A stretch of 5,443 bases of DNA from an uncultured Lachnospiraceae bacterium (GTDB lineage Bacteria > Bacillota_A > Clostridia > Lachnospirales > Lachnospiraceae), in contig CAJUFW010000201.1 of NCBI GenBank assembly GCA_910585655.1, positions 252-5,694 of the forward strand, given 5' to 3'. Below are positions 1 through 5,049 of the stretch, in pieces (position 1 is the stretch's first letter; each line of letters starts with the position of its first letter). The position numbers and the translations under genes were made by a program. The notes beneath the pieces were generated by a model, which saw nothing but the letters and a program-made list of their open reading frames with translations, was not told where the DNA came from and ran no database searches.

Positions 1-1257
1 GTTATCAGGCTTGGTTCCCAGCTTCCTGTACCGGGAATCGACCGTACGCAGATTGCGGGCTTTTTAGCCCAGGTAACACAATTAGACTTTTTCAATGCAA
101 TTACAGGTGGTTCTTTCGAGCAGCTTTCTATTTTTGCATTGAGTATTACGCCATATATCACATCCTCCATTATCATGCAGCTTTTAACGATTGCGATTCC
201 AAAGTTAGAAGAGATGCAGAAGGAGGGAGAGGAAGGTAGGAAGAAAATTGCTTCCTATACCCGTTATGTCACTGTAATCCTCGCCTTAGTCGAAAGTACG
301 GCTATGGCGATCGGGTTCGGCGGCTCCGGTTATCTGGAAAACTATAACTTCCTGACTGTAGCAGTTGTAGCAATTTCTCTGACAGCAGGCTCGGCGTTCT
401 TGATGTGGCTGGGTGAAAAGATTACAGACCGCGGAGTAGGAAACGGTATTTCTATTATTCTTTTGATAAATATTGTATCCCGTATTCCAAGCGATGTCAT
501 CGGGTTGTTCCGTGAGTTTGTGTTCGGCGCGTCTACCGTGATTAACGGTGTAGTGGCAACAGTAGTGATTCTGGCGGTAATTCTGGGCATGGTAGTGTTT
601 ATCGTGCTACTTCAGGATGGCGAAAGAAGGATTCCGGTTCAGTATGCAAAGAAAGTACAAGGCAGGAAGATGGTAGGCGGTCAGACCAGCAACATTCCGT
701 TGAAGGTTAATACAGCAGGTGTAATCCCGGTTATTTTTGCCGGTTCCCTGTTACAGACTCCAATCATCGTATGCCGGTTCCTGGGAATTTACCCGGCTTC
801 CGGTGAAGGTGCTTCCTTTGCTCAGAAGATCTTAAAGATCATGAACCAGAGCGATTGGTGTAATTTCAGCAATTTTGGGGAAGCAAAGTATACGCTGGGA
901 CTTGTAGTGTATATTGCATTGCTGATCTTCTTTGCTTATTTCTACACCTCTATTACCTTCAATCCGTTGGAAATCGCCAATAATATGAAAAAACAGGGCG
1001 GTTTTATTCCTGGTATTCGTCCAGGTCGCCCAACCAGCGACTATCTGACCAAGGTGTTGAACAGCATTATTTTTATCGGCGCTGTCGGCTTAACGATTGT
1101 AGCTGTTATCCCGATTATCTTTTCCGGGTTATTTGGGGCGAACGTATCCTTTAGTGGAACGTCCTTAATCATTATTGTAGGCGTTATTTTAGAGACGATG
1201 AAACAGATCGAATCCATGATGCTTGTGCGTCATTACAAGGGATTCTTAAACGATTGA
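1..1257 (+). CDS. secY: SecY preprotein translocase channel subunit (5' end missing)
   Basis: This is the central pore subunit of the SecYEG translocon in the cytoplasmic membrane, which moves unfolded preproteins out and releases membrane proteins sideways. The reading frame is open from base 1 and ends at TGA 1255-1257, giving 418 residues; the family is usually about 430-440, so roughly the first 20-25 residues lie outside the window. Visible family signatures (numbered from base 1) are the LPVPGID stretch (8-14) and following plug region, ITPYITSSIIMQ (49-60) in TM2b, LGEKITDRGVGNG (137-149), the cytosolic loop ERRIPVQYAKKV (208-219), NTAGVIPVIFA (237-247), the cytosolic IRPGRPTSDYL loop (339-349) that contacts SecA and the ribosome, GTSLIIIVGVILET (386-399) in the last membrane helix, and the C-terminal RHYKGFL tail. 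A long external loop around residues 257-290 carries two cysteines. Identification is secure; only the true start is unseen. Confidence 0.97.
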   Translation, partial: VIRLGSQLPVPGIDRTQIAGFLAQVTQLDFFNAITGGSFEQLSIFALSITPYITSSIIMQLLTIAIPKLEEMQKEGEEGRKKIASYTRYVTVILALVESTAMAIGFGGSGYLENYNFLTVAVVAISLTAGSAFLMWLGEKITDRGVGNGISIILLINIVSRIPSDVIGLFREFVFGASTVINGVVATVVILAVILGMVVFIVLLQDGERRIPVQYAKKVQGRKMVGGQTSNIPLKVNTAGVIPVIFAGSLLQTPIIVCRFLGIYPASGEGASFAQKILKIMNQSDWCNFSNFGEAKYTLGLVVYIALLIFFAYFYTSITFNPLEIANNMKKQGGFIPGIRPGRPTSDYLTKVLNSIIFIGAVGLTIVAVIPIIFSGLFGANVSFSGTSLIIIVGVILETMKQIESMMLVRHYKGFLND

Positions 1258-1264
1258 TATGGAG

Positions 1265-1324
1265 AAAGCTGTAGTAGGTGGTGTACAAGCCGTCAGGCGG
1301 GAAATACCTATACTACAGCTTTTT
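1265..1324 (+). terminator. terminator-like or attenuator hairpin after secY
   Basis: Eight bases after the secY stop, AAAGCTGTAGTA (1265-1276) is perfectly complementary to TACTACAGCTTT (1311-1322), a 12-bp stem. GGT (1277-1279) can add pairs with ACC (1306-1308) after a 2-nt bulge, and a small GCC/GGC helix (1289-1291 with 1296-1298) can form inside the loop. The 3' arm runs into five T residues (1320-1324) and then G. The shape fits a rho-independent terminator, but the T tract is short and the loop is long, and essential genes of the same operon follow. I infer partial termination or an mRNA processing and stability structure rather than the end of the operon. Confidence 0.6.
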
Positions 1325-1350
1325 GTCCAAAATTGGATTGATTTCATGGC

Positions 1351-1415
1351 ACGAAATCCTGCTCAGATTAGTGTCTTGGATGTAGTGTCTTGGAAGGAAT
1401 TTTGCGGAACTTAAA
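1351..1415 (+). repeat. direct repeat copy 1, secY-adk gap
   Basis: Bases 1375-1415 are a 41-bp sequence that recurs without mismatch at 1488-1528; it begins CTTGGATGTAGTG and ends TTTTGCGGAACTTAAA. The similarity extends upstream as ACGAAATCCTGCT (1351-1363), which matches ACGAAATTCTGCT in copy 2 with one change. Between these two blocks this copy has 13 extra bases (1364-1376). The extra bases seem to come from a local duplication, since GTGTCTTGGA occurs at both 1371-1380 and 1385-1394. No coding frame fits this block. Confidence 0.9.
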
Positions 1416-1455
1416 GCACAAACAGCAAAATTCCGTACAAGATACAGCAGGATTT
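1354..1455 (+). repeat. long imperfect inverted repeat built on repeat copy 1
   Basis: The sequence 1425-1455 mirrors repeat copy 1. GGAATTTTGC (1396-1405) pairs with GCAAAATTCC (1425-1434). After a symmetric 3-nt internal loop, GTGTCTTG (1385-1392, or equally 1371-1378) pairs with CAAGATAC (1438-1445) with one G-U. AAATCCTGCT (1354-1363) pairs with AGCAGGATTT (1446-1455). That is 28 potential base pairs, with the extra 5' bases bulged out. The same 3' arm can instead pair with repeat copy 2 downstream (1480-1518). The form resembles REP or MITE-type intergenic elements, but no terminal target duplication was identified. Confidence 0.75.
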
Positions 1456-1476
1456 AGGGACGCGTTGCTATGCGGA

Positions 1477-1528
1477 ACGAAATTCTGCTTGGATGTAGTG
1501 TCTTGGAAGGAATTTTGCGGAACTTAAA
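1477..1528 (+). repeat. direct repeat copy 2, next to the adk ribosome binding site
   Basis: This copy has ACGAAATTCTGCT at 1477-1489 and, slightly overlapping it, the perfect 41-bp block at 1488-1528. It ends two bases before the adk Shine-Dalgarno sequence AGGAGGT (1531-1537). Its segments AAATTCTGCT (1480-1489), GTGTCTTG (1498-1505) and GGAATTTTGC (1509-1518) can pair with the central arm 1425-1455, leaving a loop of 24 nt. This fold excludes the upstream fold with copy 1. An effect on adk expression is possible but not shown. Confidence 0.85.
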
Positions 1529-1544
1529 ATAGGAGGTATGAGTG

Positions 1545-2189
1545 ATGAAGATTATCATGTTAGGTGCGCCTGGCGCCGGAAAAGGAACCCAGGCAAAGAA
1601 GATTGCAGAGCGTTACGGCTTGCCGCACGTATCCACCGGCGATATTTTCCGTGCCAATATCAAAAACGGAACCGAGCTGGGAATGGAAGCGAAGAAGTAC
1701 ATGGATCAGGGAATGCTGGTACCGGATGAACTGACGGTAAAAATTCTTTTGGATCGTGTCGCGCAGGAGGATTGCAAAAACGGCTATATTTTAGACGGTT
1801 TCCCAAGAACGATTCCGCAGGCAGAAGTATTGGATAAGGCTCTGACCGAGCTGGGCGATAAGATCGATTATGCAGTCAACGTTCATGTGCCGGATGAGAA
1901 TATCGTCAATCGTATGTCCGGACGCCGTGCTTGTGTTTCCTGTGGCGGAACGTATCATGTTGTGTATGCTCCGACCAAAAAAGAGGGAATCTGCGATGCT
2001 TGCGGCGGCGAACTGATTTTACGGGATGATGACAAGCCGGAGACCGTACAGAAGAGACTGGCAGTCTATCATGAGCAGACACAGCCGTTGATTGATTTTT
2101 ACCAGAATAAAGGTATCCTGGTAGAGGTAGACGGGACGAAAGAAATGGCTGAAGTATTTGAAGCAATCGTAGCTATTTTAGGAGAATAG
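1545..2189 (+). CDS. adk: adenylate kinase, zinc-LID type
   Basis: Adenylate kinase interconverts ATP plus AMP and two ADP in the cytoplasm and keeps the adenylate pool in balance. The protein has 214 residues, the normal length for the long bacterial form. Seen in the sequence: the P-loop GAPGAGKGT (7-15), STGDIFR of the AMP site (30-36), DGFPRT (84-89), and a LID with Cys130-X2-Cys133 and Cys150-X2-Cys153, the zinc-binding arrangement common in Gram-positive bacteria. The arginine-rich NRMSGRR (122-128) and later Arg160 and Arg171 supply phosphate contacts. I chose ATG 1545 because it lies 7 nt after AGGAGGT (1531-1537) and gives the classic MKIIMLGAPG start; a GTG directly before it (1542) would add only one residue and sits 4 nt from the site. 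The ATG at 1538 is out of frame. Its stop is 5 nt before map, so the two are surely co-transcribed. Confidence 0.98.
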   Translation: MKIIMLGAPGAGKGTQAKKIAERYGLPHVSTGDIFRANIKNGTELGMEAKKYMDQGMLVPDELTVKILLDRVAQEDCKNGYILDGFPRTIPQAEVLDKALTELGDKIDYAVNVHVPDENIVNRMSGRRACVSCGGTYHVVYAPTKKEGICDACGGELILRDDDKPETVQKRLAVYHEQTQPLIDFYQNKGILVEVDGTKEMAEVFEAIVAILGE

Positions 2190-2194
2190 GAAAC

Positions 2195-2956
2195 ATGGCG
2201 GTATCAGTAAAATCACCAAGAGAAATCGAGATTATGAGGAAAGCGGGAAGCCTGTTGGCGACCGTACATGAGGAGCTGTCCAAAATTATCCGTCCGGGTG
2301 TAACGACCTGGGAAATTAACCGGAAGGGCGAGGAAATCATCCGCAGCTTTGGCTGTATTCCTTCTTTTTTAAATTATGAAGGATATCCGGCTTCGATTTG
2401 TGTATCGGTCAACGATGAAGTGGTGCATGGGATTCCTCATAAGAAGCATTTTCTCGATGAAGGAGATATCGTCAGCCTGGACGCCGGATTGATCTATCAG
2501 GGATATCACGCCGACGCCGCCCGAACCTGGGCGGTAGGCGAGATCAATCCGGAGGTTCAAAGGCTCCTAGATGTCACAAAACAGAGCTTTTATGAAGGAA
2601 TCAAATATGCCAAGCCAGGTTATCATGTGAATGACATTTCCTGCGCAGTACAAAATTATGTAGAAGGAAACGGGTTTTCTGTAGTGCGGGATCTGGTCGG
2701 TCACGGCGTCGGTCAGGAGCTGCATGAAGAACCAGAGGTGCCGAATTTTAAACAGGACAGACGCGGTATCCGGCTGTGTCCTGGTATGACGATAGCAGTC
2801 GAGCCGATGGTAAATATGGGAGAATATGAAGTTTCCTGGCTGGATGACGATTGGACGGTAGTCACGGACGACGGCTCCTTTTCCGCCCATTATGAAAACA
2901 CGATTTTGATTACAGAAGGCGAGCCGGAAATTCTGACGCTGCACGGGCAGGAATAG
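2195..2956 (+). CDS. map: methionine aminopeptidase, type I
   Basis: This enzyme removes the initiator methionine from new proteins after deformylation, when the second residue is small. It has 253 residues, typical of the short type Ia form without an N-terminal zinc or SH3 linker extension. All expected residues are present: His78 in VVHGIP for the substrate, and the dinuclear metal ligands Asp96 (SLDAG), Asp107 (GYHADAARTW), His170 (GHGVGQ), Glu203 (VEPMV) and Glu234 (HYENT), plus His177 in the HEEP motif. ATG 2195 lies 5 nt after the adk stop, and the ribosome binding site AGGAG (2180-2184) is inside the adk end, a sign of tight operon coupling. Its position beside adk, infA and the ribosomal genes is the usual Firmicute order. 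Confidence 0.98.
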   Translation: MAVSVKSPREIEIMRKAGSLLATVHEELSKIIRPGVTTWEINRKGEEIIRSFGCIPSFLNYEGYPASICVSVNDEVVHGIPHKKHFLDEGDIVSLDAGLIYQGYHADAARTWAVGEINPEVQRLLDVTKQSFYEGIKYAKPGYHVNDISCAVQNYVEGNGFSVVRDLVGHGVGQELHEEPEVPNFKQDRRGIRLCPGMTIAVEPMVNMGEYEVSWLDDDWTVVTDDGSFSAHYENTILITEGEPEILTLHGQE

Positions 2957-2964
2957 AGAGAGCA

Positions 2965-3270
2965 ATGAAAGAATATAGATTAGGGGAATTCGTTGTTTCG
3001 ATAGCTGGCCATGATAAAGGAGAACCATTTATCATTATCGGCATAGAAGAAGACTATTTGATTTTGGCAGATGGGAAAAGGCGTACGATAGAGCATCCAA
3101 AACGAAAAAAGAAAAAGCATGTGAAGGCTGCGGAGGAGATCAGCGCACTGGTGGAAGCAATCGAAACAGGCAGAATCACGGATGAAATGATCAAATATGA
3201 GCGAAAGCGGTATCTAAGGGATTTAGGAAATGGAGGATCTTATGTCGAAAGCAGATGTTGTCGAGATTGA
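2965..3270 (+). CDS. small KOW-domain RNA-binding protein
   Basis: This is a basic 101-residue protein of the small KOW family found between map and infA in Firmicutes; its Bacillus counterpart at this place is YbzG, related to the L14e class of proteins. The KOW motif spans about residues 5-40: a beta strand with GEFVVSIAG (7-15), then HDKGE with the conserved glycine, then FIIIGI, followed by LADGKRRTI. A strongly basic patch, HPKRKKKKHVK (44-54), fits RNA or ribosome contact, and the C-terminal half is predicted helical and charged. The exact cellular role is not known; a link to ribosomes is inferred from the domain and the neighbours. The ribosome binding site before ATG 2965 is weak (a GAGAG stretch). 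The gene starts 8 nt after map and overlaps infA by 29 nt, so residues from about 93 (YVESRCCRD) are written in the infA start region and may be poorly conserved. Confidence 0.88.
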   Translation: MKEYRLGEFVVSIAGHDKGEPFIIIGIEEDYLILADGKRRTIEHPKRKKKKHVKAAEEISALVEAIETGRITDEMIKYERKRYLRDLGNGGSYVESRCCRD

Positions 3271-3460
3271 AGGAACTGTAGTAGAGAAGCTGCCAAACGC
3301 CATGTTCCAGGTGGAACTGGAGAATGGACACCGTGTGCTGGCGCACATCAGCGGAAAATTAAGAATGAATTTTATCCGTATCCTTCCAGGGGATAAGGTG
3401 ACATTGGAGTTGTCTCCTTATGATTTGACAAAGGGCAGGATTATCTGGAGAGATAAATAA
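3242..3460 (+). CDS. infA: translation initiation factor IF-1
   Basis: IF-1 is an OB-fold protein that binds the A site of the 30S subunit during initiation and works with IF-2 and IF-3. The 72-residue product is the exact usual size. It shows the family pattern MSKADVVEIEGTVVEKLPNA, then FQVELENGH (22-30), VLAHISGKLRMNFIRILPGD (32-51) and the final YDLTKGRIIWRDK. ATG 3242 is preferred over the in-frame ATG at 3230, because GGAGG (3232-3236) sits 5 nt before it and because family members begin MSK or MAK. The start lies inside the KOW gene in another frame, so translation of the two is probably coupled. A promoter follows the stop, so the downstream ribosomal genes can be expressed separately from infA. 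Confidence 0.98.
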   Translation: MSKADVVEIEGTVVEKLPNAMFQVELENGHRVLAHISGKLRMNFIRILPGDKVTLELSPYDLTKGRIIWRDK

Positions 3461-3466
3461 ACGGAC

Positions 3467-3512
3467 AAAAAAAATGCTTGCGTATTTCCAGAATATGTGA
3501 TACAATGGAAAA
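3467..3512 (+). promoter_or_regulatory. internal sigma-A-type promoter before rpmJ
   Basis: The -35 candidate is TTGCGT (3478-3483) and the -10 candidate is TACAAT (3501-3506), 17 nt apart, the optimal spacing. The -10 is preceded by TG and one base (3498-3500), forming an extended -10, and a run of eight A (3467-3474) lies just upstream of the -35 where an UP element would be. The -35 agrees with consensus at only three of six positions, which the extended -10 could compensate. Transcription would start near 3512-3514, leaving a leader of about 28 nt before rpmJ. Confidence 0.72.
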
Positions 3513-3540
3513 CGGACTTTGTTGAAAGGAGAGATTTTCA

Positions 3541-3654
3541 GTGAAAGTTAGATCTTCAGTAAAACCGATCTGCGAGAAATGCAAGATCATCAAAAGAAAG
3601 GGATCTATCAGAGTAATCTGTGAGAATCCGAGACACAAGCAAAGACAGGGCTAA
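3541..3654 (+). CDS. rpmJ: 50S ribosomal protein L36 (bL36), zinc type
   Basis: L36 is the smallest protein of the large ribosomal subunit and helps shape 23S rRNA near the peptidyl transferase region. The 37-residue product begins MKVRSSVKPICEKCK and ends ENPRHKQRQG, matching the family along its whole length. The zinc ligands Cys11, Cys14, Cys27 and His32 are all present, so this is the zinc-binding C+ form rather than the cysteine-free paralogue made under zinc limitation. It starts with GTG at 3541, after AAAGGAGA (3525-3532) at a good distance of 9 nt from the core AGGAG, and stops at TAA 3652-3654. It is the first gene after the internal promoter. Confidence 0.97.
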   Translation: MKVRSSVKPICEKCKIIKRKGSIRVICENPRHKQRQG

Positions 3655-3971
3655 TATCAAAAAAAGTCTTGCTTTCTGTGTTATGGGCGGCAGCAGAACA
3701 TGTGAAGCTGTTCCCGTCCGTGATATTGTGAGTCTGGGACAGGCATGGTGCTTGACTGCGGTAGAGCAGGAGTACGATGCACTTTGTGCTGTAAAGGCTT
3801 AAAGCGGCACAGACTTAGCGTTTCCGGTTTATGGAATTCCTCTTTTGGGGAATACTCTTTAAAAAGCTTCTTTTAGTTGGGAAAGGCAGCCCGAAAGAGT
3901 ACGCTGTGCGGTAGTTTTCCGATGATAAAACAGGCGGAAAAGATACCGGCATCACAATTTAAAGCGGCTGA

Positions 3972-4006
3972 GGCGTTCGGAACCGTCATTCCGAAGCCGG
4001 TTTGTT
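3972..4006 (+). terminator. possible attenuator hairpin inside the rpsM leader
   Basis: GGC (3972-3974), a bulged G, and TTCGGAA (3976-3982) pair with TTCCGAA (3989-3995) and GCC (3996-3998) around a 6-nt loop. GG and TTTGTT follow, a broken T tract. Upstream, ACCGGC (3945-3950) is complementary to GCCGGT (3996-4001), so the 3' arm has an alternative partner. The layout suits a terminator and competitor pair, but the T run is weak, and it could simply be a structural hairpin. Confidence 0.4.
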
Positions 4007-4021
4007 CACATAAAGAATTGA

Positions 4022-4062
4022 TTGCAAACGCAACGAGGTTGCAAACGCAATGATATTGCGTT
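4022..4062 (+). repeat. 12-bp direct repeat plus hairpin before the rpsM ribosome binding site
   Basis: TTGCAAACGCAA occurs at 4022-4033 and again at 4039-4050, five bases apart. The AACGCAA part of either copy is complementary to TTGCGTT (4056-4062), and the second copy extends this to an 8-bp stem (4044-4051 with 4055-4062, loop GAT). The first copy could also pair internally (TTGC with GCAA) or with the start of the second. Such a set of competing partners directly ahead of GGAGGTG (4075-4081) is a plausible translational control site for rpsM, though this is inferred only from complementarity. Confidence 0.65.
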
Positions 4063-4090
4063 GGAAAATTTAACGGAGGTGTATACGCAC

Positions 4091-4459
4091 ATGGCTCGTA
4101 TTAGTGGTGTTGACTTACCAAGAGAGAAGCGCGTGGAGATTGGGCTTACCTATATTTATGGTATCGGCAGATCCAAGTCCAATGAGATTTTGGCAAAAGC
4201 AAATGTGAATCCGGATACCCGTGTCCGGGATTTGACGGACGAGGAGGTTTCCCGTATCCGTGACGTGATAGAGGAAACTGCATTGGTAGAAGGTGATCTT
4301 CGTCGTGAGATCGCTATGAATATTAAGAGATTACAGGAAATTGGTTGCTACAGAGGCATCCGTCACAGAAAGGGTCTGCCGGTACGTGGTCAGAGAACCA
4401 AGACCAATGCCAGGACAAGAAAGGGACCTAAGCGTACGGTAGCAAATAAGAAGAAGTAA
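4091..4459 (+). CDS. rpsM: 30S ribosomal protein S13 (uS13)
   Basis: S13 sits in the head of the small subunit and forms bridges to the large subunit and contacts with P-site tRNA. The product has 122 residues, the usual length. It starts MARISGVDLPREKRVEIGLTY, has the helix-hairpin-helix-like IYGIGRSKSNEIL (22-34), and ends in the basic tail RGIRHRKGLPVRGQRTKTN (88-106), then ARTRKGPKR, which reaches toward the tRNA. ATG 4091 is chosen because GGAGGTG (4075-4081) precedes it by 9 nt and because all family members begin at MAR; the in-frame extension back to 4022 runs through the repeat and has no family match. It is the first gene of the rpsM-rpsK-rpsD group and follows the structured leader. 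Confidence 0.98.
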   Translation: MARISGVDLPREKRVEIGLTYIYGIGRSKSNEILAKANVNPDTRVRDLTDEEVSRIRDVIEETALVEGDLRREIAMNIKRLQEIGCYRGIRHRKGLPVRGQRTKTNARTRKGPKRTVANKKK

Positions 4460-4478
4460 GATAGGGTATAAACCGTAA

Positions 4479-4499
4479 CCGTGTGCGGAAAGCGCACGG
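4479..4499 (+). other. stable hairpin between rpsM and rpsK
   Basis: CCGTGTGC (4479-4486) pairs with GCGCACGG (4492-4499) with one G-U pair and a GGAAA loop. There is no T tract after it, so it is not an intrinsic terminator. It lies 19 nt after the rpsM stop, and a role in mRNA stability, processing or protein binding is possible. Confidence 0.6.
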
Positions 4500-4504
4500 C
4501 AATA

Positions 4505-4540
4505 AGCTGATAAAGTAGTGGAAAGATATCGGCTGATTTT
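4505..4540 (+). other. second hairpin in the rpsM-rpsK gap, weak terminator resemblance
   Basis: AGCTGATA (4505-4512) can pair with TATCGGCT (4527-4534), 8 bp including one G-U, around a 14-nt loop, followed by GA and four T (4537-4540). The stem is AT-rich and the T run short, so real termination is unlikely. The rest of this 153-nt gap holds only the rpsK ribosome binding site AGGAGG (4596-4601); no gene is seen. Confidence 0.35.
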
Positions 4541-4612
4541 AAGAAGAAATAATGATCATCTATCGCGAGTGGATGGAAAGAATACGAAGTAATATAGGAG
4601 GATTTCGTAATT

Positions 4613-5008
4613 ATGGCTAATAAGTCTACGAAAAAAGTGACGAAGAAGCGTGTAAAAAAGAACGTAGAACGCGGACAGGCACATATTCAGTCATCTTTTA
4701 ATAATACGATTGTTACGCTGACCGACGCACAGGGTAATGCTCTTTCCTGGGCGAGCGCAGGTGGATTGGGCTTTAGAGGTTCCAGGAAGTCTACCCCTTA
4801 TGCAGCACAGATGGCAGCAGAGACCGCTGCAAAAGCTGCTTTGATTCATGGGTTAAAGTCTGTTGAAGTTATGGTAAAGGGACCAGGTTCAGGTCGTGAG
4901 GCTGCCATCCGTGCTTTACAGGCATGTGGTATTGAAGTAACCAGCATCCGTGACGTTACTCCGGTTCCTCACAATGGTTGCCGCCCGCCTAAGCGCAGAA
5001 GAGTATAA
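4613..5008 (+). CDS. rpsK: 30S ribosomal protein S11 (uS11)
   Basis: S11 lies on the platform of the 30S subunit near the mRNA exit and the E site, where it contacts S7 and S18. The product has 131 residues, as expected. It opens with a lysine-rich stretch (MANKSTKKVTKKRVKKN), then AHIQSSFNNTIVTLTD (23-38), SWASAGGLGFRGSRKSTPYAA (45-65), the family signature GPGSGREAAIRAL (90-102) and the near-invariant end TPVPHNGCRPPKRRRV (116-131). The Asn121-Gly122 pair is where E. coli S11 is known to form isoaspartate. ATG 4613 follows AGGAGG (4596-4601) by 11 nt. The next gene, rpsD, begins 41 nt after the stop. Confidence 0.98.
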   Translation: MANKSTKKVTKKRVKKNVERGQAHIQSSFNNTIVTLTDAQGNALSWASAGGLGFRGSRKSTPYAAQMAAETAAKAALIHGLKSVEVMVKGPGSGREAAIRALQACGIEVTSIRDVTPVPHNGCRPPKRRRV

Positions 5009-5049
5009 TCAGGAACATTGGAAAATCAAGATTGGAGGATGAAAAGAGC

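Larger units (their letters stand above)
3655..4074 (+). promoter_or_regulatory. structured non-coding region, candidate mRNA leader of rpsM-rpsK-rpsD
   Basis: No credible gene lies in the 436 nt between rpmJ and rpsM, but the + strand can form a chain of local hairpins. They are GGGCGG-CAGC (3685-3694) with GCTG and CCGTCC (3707-3719, 3-nt bulge); CAGGCA/TGCTTG (3740-3754); a 7-bp stem with a TTTT loop (3836-3853); TACTCTTT (3853-3860) with AAAGAGTA (3894-3901), enclosing two smaller hairpins like a three-way junction; CGGTA and TTTTCCG with CGGAAAA and TACCG (3909-3948); a terminator-like stem (3972-3998); and AACGCAAT/ATTGCGTT (4044-4062), 12 nt before the rpsM ribosome binding site. In E. 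coli an S4-binding leader lies between rpmJ and rpsM, so autoregulation by S4 (encoded downstream) is a reasonable guess from position. I recognise no known riboswitch, T-box or tRNA in it. Confidence 0.6.

Noticed and set aside
139..141. TTG as the secY start.
   Set aside because: The frame stays open to base 1, and the 46 upstream codons encode recognisable SecY sequence such as LPVPGID, so 139 is internal.
1351..1528. CRISPR array or attachment site.
   Set aside because: There are only two copies, the spacing region is itself complementary to the repeats, and there are no cas genes or integrase nearby.
1542..1544. GTG as the adk start, one codon upstream.
   Set aside because: ATG 1545 has better spacing and gives the conserved family N-terminus.
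1538..1729. Frame starting at ATG 1538, directly after AGGAGGT.
   Set aside because: There is no spacing from the ribosome binding site, and the frame lies wholly within the convincing adk gene.
2567..3028. 153-codon open frame on the minus strand opposite map.
   Set aside because: It mirrors a well-conserved map gene, has no family signature and no convincing ribosome binding site.
3620..3802. 60-codon open frame beginning inside rpmJ and running into the leader.
   Set aside because: Its start is inside rpmJ in another frame, it has no ribosome binding site, no recognisable motif and no family resemblance; the region is better explained as structured RNA.
4022..4090. In-frame N-terminal extension of S13 back to 4022.
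   Set aside because: It starts at a non-ATG codon in the direct repeat, and S13 proteins start at MARI; a strong ribosome binding site serves ATG 4091.
5039..5041. ATG upstream of rpsD as an alternative start.
   Set aside because: It is out of frame with rpsD, too close to GGAGG, and stops after a few codons.
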